From NCBI GenBank assembly GCA_937898895.1, contig CALDKL010000204.1, positions 1 to 7,197 on the forward strand: DNA of 7,197 bases, read 5' to 3'. The number at the start of each line of letters is the position of its first letter. Positions within the stretch are counted from its first letter, which is position 1. Under the pieces are notes generated by a model. The model saw only the letters and a list, made by a program, of their open reading frames with translations. It did no database searches and was not told the origin of the DNA. This stretch comes from an uncultured Verrucomicrobiae bacterium (lineage in GTDB: Bacteria; Verrucomicrobiota; Verrucomicrobiia; Verrucomicrobiales; DEV007). The position numbers were made by a program, and so were the translations under genes. This document shows, in pieces, positions 1 to 6,361 of the stretch.

Positions 1-54
1 CCTGGCCGATACCGCACCACTGCTGAGTGAGACCTTTGCCGACCGGGCAGAAAT
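1..54. other. Unplaced fragment beyond the adapter (probably chimeric)
   Basis: These 54 bases lie on the far side of the adapter match. I translated them in all three minus-strand frames; none gives the cysteine desulfurase C-terminus that should follow the RAMG motif. On the plus strand, frame 2 is open and reads LADTAPLLSETFADRAEM before running into the adapter, so it may be a scrap of some other coding sequence. Its origin cannot be told from 54 bases. It should not be treated as contiguous with the rest of the window. Confidence 0.7.
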
Positions 55-77
55 GATCGGAAGAGCACACGTCTGAA
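55..77 (+). other. Illumina TruSeq adapter remnant (assembly artefact)
   Basis: The plus strand reads GATCGGAAGAGCACACGTCT followed by GAA. This is a 23-base exact match to the Illumina TruSeq read-2 adapter as I know it. Read on the minus strand, in the frame of the neighbouring cysteine desulfurase, it gives the residues RRVLFRS; on the plus strand it gives IGRAHV and a stop. Both are familiar adapter-derived peptides. The desulfurase loses similarity to its family exactly here. This is sequencing or assembly contamination, not biology. Confidence 0.95.
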
Positions 78-1115
78 TCCCATTGCCCGCTGCACGTGGC
101 TTACCTTGTTGATTTTGCCCGTCAGGCAGTCGCTACCGATGGAACATTCCACGCCGACCTGGTCGAGCGCCCTGAGCAACTCTGCCGCATCGCAGCCGGG
201 GAAACGGATATGCGCCACGTTCGCAGTGCGAGGGGCACGCGCTCCATTGCACTGAACCCCCTCAAGTCCGTCACCAAACTCTCTCAACAGGTGAGCCTCC
301 AGCCGATCCCGCAATGCGGCGACTCGGTCAACCGTGCCGTCGGCCACGGCCGCCCCGGCAATTCTCGCCGCAACGCCGAGCCCGATGATTGCCGCGACAG
401 GCTCTGTCCCACCTCGTCTCCCGGACTCCTGCCCTCCCCCCCGAAGGATTGGTTCGAACGGAGATCCTTCGCGGACAAAAAGGACACCGATTCCTTTGGG
501 TCCGTGGAATTTGTGCCCGCTCAGTGAAAGGAAATCCACTGGAACGTCATCGACCCGGACGGGAGTTTTGCCAACGGCGGCAATCGCGTCGGTGTGTATA
601 AACCATCCAGCCTGCTTTGCGATGCGGCAAACCTCGGAAAGGGGCTGGATCACCCCGGTCTCATTGTTGGCCCACATCACCGAAACAAATCCTGGACGCG
701 AATCCTCAATCGAGGCTCGAAATGCGGCCAGGTCGAGGCGGGAATCCGAGTCGACGCCAACTTGTTCCACTTCAAATCCGCCCGCCGCCATCGCCTCGAC
801 GGGCCGCAACACGGAACAGTGCTCGATGGCACTGACCAAAATTTTCGAGTGGGTGCGCCCCACTTCTTGGGAGAGCGCCCTCAACGCATTGTTGTTCGCC
901 TCTGTGCCGCCGGAGGTGAAGATGATCTCTCCCGGCTTCGCCCCCAGGACGGTCGCGACCTCCCTGCGGGCCTCCTCCACCGCTTCGCAAACCCGCCGGG
1001 CACTCGCATAGCAACTCGATGGATTTTGCCAATGCTCCGTCAAATACGGCAGCATCGCCTCAATCACCTCGTCATGCGGTCGGGTCGTCGCGTTGCAGTC
1101 AAGAAAAATGGCCAC
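75..1115 (-). CDS. Cysteine desulfurase, NifS/IscS family (3' end lost at adapter)
   Basis: A PLP-dependent class V aminotransferase-fold enzyme that takes sulfur from L-cysteine as an enzyme-bound persulfide, releasing alanine, for Fe-S cluster or thio-cofactor synthesis in the cytoplasm. The start is GTG at 1113-1115, giving an N-terminus MAIFLDCNATT that matches the family's LDxNATT start; no in-frame ATG lies nearby upstream. Visible motifs are SGGTEANNN (68-76), the PLP-stacking His99 in EHCSVL, WANNETG (148-154), Asp176, the Schiff-base Lys202 in SGHK, GGGQESGRRGGTEP (226-239), and the sulfur-carrying Cys330 in GSDC, followed by SHVQRAMGF (339-347). About 40 C-terminal residues are missing because the adapter begins there; the frame runs on to the window edge but is meaningless. 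Two family positions differ: the usual Gln of DAxQ is Ala179, and the usual Ala before the catalytic Cys is Asp329. The family call is firm; the choice between NifS and IscS roles is not. Confidence 0.93.
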
Positions 1116-1120
1116 CCTTG

Positions 1121-1149
1121 ATGAAACGATGATTCCGGAGAAATGACAA
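1121..1149 (-). promoter_or_regulatory. Candidate sigma-70-type promoter for the cysteine desulfurase
   Basis: On the minus strand TTGTCA (1144-1149, 5 of 6 to TTGACA) and TTTCAT (1121-1126, 4 of 6 to TATAAT) are exactly 17 bases apart. The -10 box ends only five bases before the GTG start, so transcription would begin at or next to the start codon, giving a leaderless mRNA. No Shine-Dalgarno sequence could fit, which agrees with this reading. It lies just after the terminator of the upstream lipoprotein gene, where a fresh promoter is needed. Consensus matching alone supports it. Confidence 0.35.
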
Positions 1150-1172
1150 GCGGGAGATCGGAAGGAGCCTCT

Positions 1173-1209
1173 AAAAACAAAAAAACCCCACGGCCTGAGA
1201 CCGTGGGGT
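1173..1209 (-). terminator. Intrinsic terminator of the small lipoprotein gene
   Basis: A perfect 9-base-pair stem is formed by ACCCCACGG (1185-1193) and CCGTGGGGT (1201-1209) around the 7-base loop 1194-1200. Read on the minus strand it is followed by seven T, one G and five more T (1185 down to 1173), a classic Rho-independent terminator. It sits about 52 bases after the lipoprotein stop codon. It separates that gene from the cysteine desulfurase downstream on the same strand, so the two are probably not one operon. Confidence 0.93.
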
Positions 1210-1261
1210 CTTCGCAAATTGGAGTTTTCAGACCAATGGACCAGCCACCGGACCTACCGCC

Positions 1262-1414
1262 TTATTTGGGCTTGTCCGACGGAGCGGCGGGAGCTGCCGG
1301 AGCAGCGGCGGCGGGAGCCGACTTTTCCGCTTCAGGGGCTTTCTTCTCACAGCTGACGAGGCCGAAACCAAGGCTGAGAACGACGGTGGTAAGAGAGATG
1401 CGAATGATGTTCAT
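1262..1414 (-). CDS. Small Ala/Pro-rich lipoprotein (50 aa)
   Basis: The ORF remains open upstream, but the start at 1414 is chosen because it places a textbook lipoprotein signal at the N-terminus: MN, Arg5, a hydrophobic stretch (6-20) and the lipobox LVSC (19-22). Cleavage before Cys22 would leave a mature peptide of only 29 residues, starting CEKK and then rich in Ala, Pro, Lys and Glu, with no fold expected. The bases GGGGA lie about 8 nt before this ATG and can serve as a weak ribosome binding site. It would be lipid-anchored in the membrane; function unknown. Tiny lipoproteins with a CEKK-type mature start and low-complexity tails are common in Verrucomicrobia. It is monocistronic, with its own terminator downstream, and is transcribed divergently from the large dehydrogenase gene. 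Confidence 0.8.
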   Translation of the reverse strand: MNIIRISLTTVVLSLGFGLVSCEKKAPEAEKSAPAAAAPAAPAAPSDKPK

Positions 1415-1725
1415 AGTGATATCCCCGTGCTGATTGTGAACGGGGGATGCGTCGAGACTCGCACGAATCCCAGAAACAGGCAACCGTCTCGTTGCGGTTT
1501 TTTCAAAAATCTCTCTGGTCCAGGCTCCCCCCTTCGGTCCGGAGTCGAATTTCTATCCCGCATTTCTACCCCCCCTTCGTCGCGAGACGCCGAGAGAACC
1601 TGTTCCCGCAAGGTGCGGCCTGGATTTCCCGCCGGGCGGTATGAGAACAATCCGTCCAAGGGAAATCCGGACCGGAACGAAGAGGGGTCGGGCCGCAGCC
1701 AGTCGCAGCAGAAGGAGTATGAGAA
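1415..1725. other. Intergenic region between divergent genes
   Basis: This stretch lies between the minus-strand lipoprotein and the plus-strand leader ORF and must hold promoters in both directions. I found no convincing -35/-10 pair for either. The hydrophobic minus-strand ORF at 1553-1789 has no ribosome binding site or family resemblance and is left out. The one structure that stands out is the inverted repeat at 1620-1670, listed separately. Confidence 0.6.
1620..1670. repeat. Inverted repeat in the divergent intergenic region
   Basis: GGATTTCCC (1622-1630) and GGGAAATCC (1660-1668) are perfect 9-base inverted copies separated by 29 bases. One outer G-T wobble and one further C-G pair extend the dyad to 11 positions. 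No T-run follows, so it is not an intrinsic terminator. It could be an operator or an RNA hairpin in the 5' leader of the large gene, or chance. Confidence 0.5.
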
Positions 1726-1863
1726 ATGCGAAATAGGGTGCCGCCCGTTCTGACAGGACTCGATTCGCATCGATCCGGATGTTTGGCACCTCGTTTCACG
1801 TTTGACCAAAGACTTGGGGCGGTTCACCCTTCCGGCGGATCTCCGATCCCTTCCCATCCATGA
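1726..1863 (+). CDS. Possible 45-codon leader ORF overlapping the large gene's start
   Basis: AAGGAG (1712-1717) lies 8 bases before an ATG at 1726, which is ideal Shine-Dalgarno spacing. The frame is open for 45 codons and stops at TGA 1861-1863. That stop overlaps the start of the large gene as ATGA, the usual arrangement for translational coupling, and the large gene has no Shine-Dalgarno of its own. The peptide begins MRNRVPPVLTGLDSHR, has no signal or membrane segment, and resembles nothing I know. Against it: by my count only about 45% of its codons end in G or C, far below the large gene, so it is not evolving like an ordinary gene here. It may be a leader whose translation matters more than its product, or a chance ORF. 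Confidence 0.3.
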   Translation: MRNRVPPVLTGLDSHRSGCLAPRFTFDQRLGAVHPSGGSPIPSHP

Positions 1864-4800
1864 AACTCCCCGTCCTGCTGACCGGGGCCACTGCGGCCCT
1901 CGCTCTCGTCCTGGCGTCCCCGACGTTGTCCGCAGAAAGGGCTCCTGAGCCCCTGCGCATCCTCCTCGTCGCGGGAGGATGCTGCCATGACTATGCGGGT
2001 CAGCAGAAAGTCCTCGCCGCCGGAATCTCGGCGAGAGCCAACGTCCGGGTCGATGTCTGGTGGACCGACGACAAATCGACCGACCCACCCCTGAAGCTAT
2101 ACGAGCGGGACGACTGGGCCAATGGCTACGACCTCGTCATTCACGACGAATGCGCCGCCGGAAACAAGGACCTCGCCGTGATGAAGCGCATCCTCGAGGC
2201 ACACCGGACAATCCCCGCCGTCCACCTCCATTGCGCGATGCACAGCTTTCGCAACGGGTCGGACCAGTGGTTTCGCCACCTCGGCCTGCAATCCGCCTCG
2301 CACGGCCCGCAGGAACCCATCGCGATCAACTTCGTGGACAAGACACACCCCGTGACCCGGCCGCTTGCGAACTGGATCACGATCCGGGAGGAACTCTACA
2401 ACAACGTCAACGTCTTCTCCGCCCATGCCCTCGCGATGGGTCGGCAGACCGTTCGACGAAACGGCAAGGAAACGGAGGAAGTCGCCATCGTCGTCTGGAC
2501 AAACGAGAACCAGGGGGTGCGCAGCTTCAGCACGACCCTTGGACACAACACGGCCACGGTGGAAGATCCTCGCTACCTGGACCTGATCACCCGAGGGGTT
2601 CTCTGGGCGAGTGGTAAACTCGATACCCCCGGCTATCTCGGCAGGGCCTATACCGGAGCGAACACCGTCACCTTCGAAACCGCCAGGCCCGCTCCGCCAA
2701 AAAACGAGCCTGGGCGGGCCACCGCGCCGACGGCACCACCGAAGGACGCGACTCTCGTCAGGGTCACTGCCAGCAGCGAGGAAACCGGCAAAAACAACCT
2801 CGTCGGACATGCCCTCGATGGCAATCCGGAGACCCGGTGGTGCGCCGCCAACGGCACCCTGCCCCAATGGCTCCAGGTCGAGTTCGACGCCCCCCGCCCC
2901 CTGACAAAGGCATCCATCGCCTGGGAAAGCGTCAACAATGCCTATGCTCACAAGATCGAGGGTTCCATCGATGGAGCCTCCTGGACTCTCCTCGCCGACC
3001 TCACCGGCGATCCCAGACCCGGCGACTCCACGGCCGCATTCAAGGCAACGGAGGTGAAATTTCTCAAGATGACCTGCATCGGCACCAGCGCCGGGGGCTG
3101 GGCCAGTATCCGGGAACTCCGCCTTGAGGGACCCGGGCTGAAGTCTTTGGCCCCCAAAACGGCCTCCGCCCCGCCGGGCAACTCTGCCGACGATTTCACC
3201 AGGGGCGGCAACATCCCTCCGAAGATCGTGAAACGCTCCGCCGAGGAGGAAGCCGCGATCCTCAAGGACGTGAAGGTGGCCGAGGGGTTCGACGTGACCC
3301 TCTTTTCGGATTGGCGGGCCGCGAACTACCCCGTCTACGTCGCCGCCGCTCCGAATGGCGATCTCTATGTCTCCAGCGACGGCAATGGCTCCCTCGGTCG
3401 CGAGCCGGGGCGCGGCCGCATCCTGCGACTGCGAGACCAGGACGGCGACGGGCGCGCCGACGAGGTGAAGGAGTTCGTGAAAAACGTCGATTCGCCGCGA
3501 GGCCTGGTCTGGGACCACGACCGACTCTACCTGCTCCACCCGCCCCACCTCAGCGTCTACTACGACCGCGACCACGACGGGATCTCGGAGGAATCGAAAA
3601 AGCTCATCGACGGCATCGCCTTCGGTTTTGCCGACCGTCCTGCCGACCACACCACCAACGGGCTCGAGTTGGGCATCGATGGCTGGATCTACATTGCCGG
3701 AGGCGACTTCGGTTTTCTGAAGGCCACCGGCACCGATGGCCGCACTCTCCAGCATCGCGGCGGCGGCGTGATTCGTTTTCGTCCGGACGGAACGGGCCTC
3801 GAACTCTACGCCACTGGCACCCGCAACATCCTCGGCACACCGATGAGCCCGCTCTGCGACCTCTTCGCCCGCGACAACACCAACGACGGCGGCGGCTGGG
3901 ACGTGCGCTTCCACCATTTCACCGGACTCGAAGACCACGGGTATCCGCGCCTCTACAAAAACTTCCCCGAGGAGCATGTCCATCCCCTCGCCGACTACGG
4001 CGGCGGCTCCGGCTGCGGATCGGTCTACCTGCATGAACCGGGTTTTCCCGATGAATTCAACAAAGCCCCCGTCACCTGCGACTGGGGCCGCGCCGCCTCC
4101 TTCGTCCACACCGTGCAACGCAACGGAGCAGGTTTTTCCGAGGTTACCGAACCTCGCCCCTTCATCGGCATGACCCGCCCCACCGACGCCGACGTCGACG
4201 GCAAAAGCGCCGTCTACCAGGCGAGCTGGAAAGGCCCCGCGACCTTCAAGTGGGAGGGACCTGAAGTTGGCTACATTGTCAGGGTCACTCCGAAAGGTTA
4301 CAAACCGGAGCCGCTGCCCGATTTCGAGAAGATGGAAGACACCGATCTCGTCGCCGCGCTCGATTCGCCGAGCCACATCCGGACACTGGCGGCGCAGCGT
4401 ACCCTGTTGCGCCGAGCACCCAACCCTGTCCTGTCGGCCGCCCTGATCGCTATGGCAGGAAATCCGGACAAGGATCTGAAAACGCGGGTCGCTGCGCTCT
4501 ACACCATCGTCCTGACAAAACAAGCATCCGCGACCGATCTGGATTCGTTGCGCAAGGATGCCGATCTGGCCGCCTACCTGGTCCGCGCGGCGGGCGACCT
4601 CCCTTCTGTGCCCCTCGCCTGGATCGCGGACGGGGCGGCAAGCACCGATCCTCGCATCCGCAACGAAGCGGCGATCACGGCGGCTCGGCAAGGGATCACC
4701 GATGCCGCCCCCTGCGTCGCCACCCTCCTCGCCGATCCCGACCCGATCGTCGCCCACACCTCCTTTCGCGCTCTCGCTCGACTCGGAGCAAAGGAAGCGG

Positions 4801-6359
4801 CCATCAAGGCACTGCTTTCGGGCCCGAATCCCCAATTTGCCTCCTTCGCCCTGATGCGCATGCACGACGTTCCCGGAATCGTCGATGATCTCCTCGCCAA
4901 ACTCGCCGACGAGAAGCGCCCCGAGATCCGCCAGCACCTCCTCGCCACCCTCTGCCGCCTCGCCCAGCGCGAAGGCGAGTGGACGGGCGACAGTTGGGGC
5001 ACCCGTCCCGACACTCGGGGCCCCTACTACCAGCCGGTGCCGTGGGCCGAGTCGGACAAAATCCTCACCGCCCTCCAGTCCACCCTCGACAGAGCCGCCC
5101 CCGAGGAAGCTTCCTTTCTCGTCGGGGAAATGAGCCGCAATCGCCTCCAGTCGGACAAGGCGCTTTTGAAGATCCTTTCCCTCGCCCAACAGAATCCCTC
5201 CGTCATCCCCGATGCGATCCAGCAGCTCGCCGGGACCGAATCGATCCCGACGGAGGGCCTGGAAGTGCTCCTTGCCGCCGCGAAAGACGAGAAATCCTCT
5301 CCCATGACCCTCTCCCGCGCCATCATCGCCCTCGCGAAGCTGGACGGCGATCCGGCTCTGCACGCGACTCTGACGGCTTTTTCCCATTTCACGAAATGGC
5401 TCGACGATTTCCGTGCCGCCGTGAAAACCGCTGAAAAGAATCCTGATCCGGTGAAGGCCAAGAGCGATACGAAGTACGCCCGCGCTGCTCTCAACGACGC
5501 CGAGAAGGCTCTCGAAGAAGCCTCGAACGCCTTCCTGCAATCCCCCAAACTCGAAAACCACCACCTCGCCTTTGAGACGATCGCCGCCGAGGAACCCGGC
5601 ACTCCGGGAGGCTACTGGTCCCACGCCGCGATGCTCGCGCTCGCCTCGCGCACCGGTGGATCACCGGAGTCGCGCGAACTTTCGAAGAAGGCCCTCGACG
5701 CGGCCTGGAACATACCCGCGCAGAAGGCCGTGCTCATCGCCGCCGCCACAAAGACCAAAAACCGCATCCTCGACGACCGCATCCTCGTCGCTGCGAACGA
5801 TCCCGACCCGGCCGTGGCAAAAGCCGCCAAAGCTGCGGTGAAGGAATTGAAACTGAAAGAGCGCGGCGAGGACAAGACGCCGAAGATCGCCACACTGTCC
5901 CCTGACAAAGCCCTCGCGACCGTGCTCGCCCATCAGAGCGGCGACGTCGCCCTCGGCGAAGCGATCTTCGCCCGCGCCACCTGCATCGCCTGCCACACCG
6001 TGAGCCAGGGCGAGAAACCGAAGGGGCCGTACCTCGGCAATATCGTCGAGACCTACCAGCGCCCCGATCTCGCCGCAAATATCCTCGATCCGAACAAGAC
6101 CATCGCCCAGGGATTTGCCACGAATGTCGTGACCCTGAAAGGTGGGAATACTGTGATGGGCTTCGTCACTGACGAACAAGGGGACTCGGTGACGCTGCGG
6201 GACATCGCATCTCAGGAACACCGTTTCGCGAAGGTCGATATTGCCAAACGCGAAACCCTGCCCACCAGCATGATGCCGCCGGGTCTGATGTCCAATTTCA
6301 CCGTCCACGAAATGGCGAGCCTGCTCGACTACCTCGCCTCGCTGGTGAAGAAAAAATAG
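1860..6359 (+). CDS. Secreted ThuA / F5-8 type C / PVC-type dehydrogenase / HEAT / haem-binding multidomain protein
   Basis: A predicted exported oxidoreductase of 1499 residues. Residues 1-25 are a signal peptide (MKLP, hydrophobic core, cleavage after LSA). About 32-253 is a ThuA-like domain ending in GHNTATVEDPRYLDLITRGV. About 298-424 is an F5/8 type C (discoidin) domain, usually carbohydrate-binding, with LDGNPETRW and a closing IRELRLEG. About 465-812 is the beta-propeller domain annotated in Planctomycetes and Verrucomicrobia as 'membrane-bound dehydrogenase', with DHTTNGLELGIDG (His597), GTRN (653-656) and a DN-containing loop. About 820-1340 is helical HEAT-like sequence, including the WGTRPDTRGPYY signature (1046-1057) and a charged, possibly coiled-coil stretch (about 1185-1230). 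The C-terminus is the PVC haem-binding domain: C1375-I-A-C-H1379 binds haem c, with Met1471 or Met1472 (SMMPPG) the likely distal ligand. The inferred role is oxidation of a sugar-related substrate with electrons passed to the haem; substrate and cofactor are unknown. The ATG at 1860 is chosen for the signal peptide. It lacks a Shine-Dalgarno but overlaps a leader ORF stop. Confidence 0.95.
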   Translation: MKLPVLLTGATAALALVLASPTLSAERAPEPLRILLVAGGCCHDYAGQQKVLAAGISARANVRVDVWWTDDKSTDPPLKLYERDDWANGYDLVIHDECAAGNKDLAVMKRILEAHRTIPAVHLHCAMHSFRNGSDQWFRHLGLQSASHGPQEPIAINFVDKTHPVTRPLANWITIREELYNNVNVFSAHALAMGRQTVRRNGKETEEVAIVVWTNENQGVRSFSTTLGHNTATVEDPRYLDLITRGVLWASGKLDTPGYLGRAYTGANTVTFETARPAPPKNEPGRATAPTAPPKDATLVRVTASSEETGKNNLVGHALDGNPETRWCAANGTLPQWLQVEFDAPRPLTKASIAWESVNNAYAHKIEGSIDGASWTLLADLTGDPRPGDSTAAFKATEVKFLKMTCIGTSAGGWASIRELRLEGPGLKSLAPKTASAPPGNSADDFTRGGNIPPKIVKRSAEEEAAILKDVKVAEGFDVTLFSDWRAANYPVYVAAAPNGDLYVSSDGNGSLGREPGRGRILRLRDQDGDGRADEVKEFVKNVDSPRGLVWDHDRLYLLHPPHLSVYYDRDHDGISEESKKLIDGIAFGFADRPADHTTNGLELGIDGWIYIAGGDFGFLKATGTDGRTLQHRGGGVIRFRPDGTGLELYATGTRNILGTPMSPLCDLFARDNTNDGGGWDVRFHHFTGLEDHGYPRLYKNFPEEHVHPLADYGGGSGCGSVYLHEPGFPDEFNKAPVTCDWGRAASFVHTVQRNGAGFSEVTEPRPFIGMTRPTDADVDGKSAVYQASWKGPATFKWEGPEVGYIVRVTPKGYKPEPLPDFEKMEDTDLVAALDSPSHIRTLAAQRTLLRRAPNPVLSAALIAMAGNPDKDLKTRVAALYTIVLTKQASATDLDSLRKDADLAAYLVRAAGDLPSVPLAWIADGAASTDPRIRNEAAITAARQGITDAAPCVATLLADPDPIVAHTSFRALARLGAKEAAIKALLSGPNPQFASFALMRMHDVPGIVDDLLAKLADEKRPEIRQHLLATLCRLAQREGEWTGDSWGTRPDTRGPYYQPVPWAESDKILTALQSTLDRAAPEEASFLVGEMSRNRLQSDKALLKILSLAQQNPSVIPDAIQQLAGTESIPTEGLEVLLAAAKDEKSSPMTLSRAIIALAKLDGDPALHATLTAFSHFTKWLDDFRAAVKTAEKNPDPVKAKSDTKYARAALNDAEKALEEASNAFLQSPKLENHHLAFETIAAEEPGTPGGYWSHAAMLALASRTGGSPESRELSKKALDAAWNIPAQKAVLIAAATKTKNRILDDRILVAANDPDPAVAKAAKAAVKELKLKERGEDKTPKIATLSPDKALATVLAHQSGDVALGEAIFARATCIACHTVSQGEKPKGPYLGNIVETYQRPDLAANILDPNKTIAQGFATNVVTLKGGNTVMGFVTDEQGDSVTLRDIASQEHRFAKVDIAKRETLPTSMMPPGLMSNFTVHEMASLLDYLASLVKKK

Positions 6360-6361
6360 GG

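Noticed and set aside
96..1121. Plus-strand ORFs of 143, 225 and 175 codons
   Set aside because: They lie antisense to the cysteine desulfurase, which has all its family motifs on the minus strand.
1155..1164. AGATCGGAAG, identical to the first ten bases of the Illumina adapter
   Set aside because: The match stops after ten bases (GAGC follows instead of AGC), and the sequence sits smoothly between a terminator and a promoter with no break in gene structure. Probably chance, unlike the 23-base match at 55-77.
1482..1503. A possible plus-strand terminator (AACCG / CGGTT followed by T residues)
   Set aside because: The stem is only five pairs, competes with an equally weak GCAAC/GTTGC pairing, and there is no plus-strand gene upstream for it to end.
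1553..1789. A minus-strand ORF with a hydrophobic stretch (FAFLILLLLRLAAA)
   Set aside because: A single short hydrophobic run without a ribosome binding site, in a frame with low-complexity Arg/Gly sequence on both sides. It also overlaps the leader ORF on the other strand, and I see no support beyond being open.
1802..1830. TTGACC at 1802-1807 as the -35 box of a promoter for the large gene
   Set aside because: The hexamer is good, but at 17 bases the -10 position reads CACCCT, which matches the consensus at only two positions.
2097..5624. A 1175-codon open reading frame on the minus strand, antisense to the large gene
   Set aside because: It mirrors the plus-strand gene, whose very high GC at third codon positions suppresses stop codons in the opposing frame. 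Its translation is Gly/Val/Glu/Arg-rich with no recognisable domain, whereas the plus strand has five recognisable modules.
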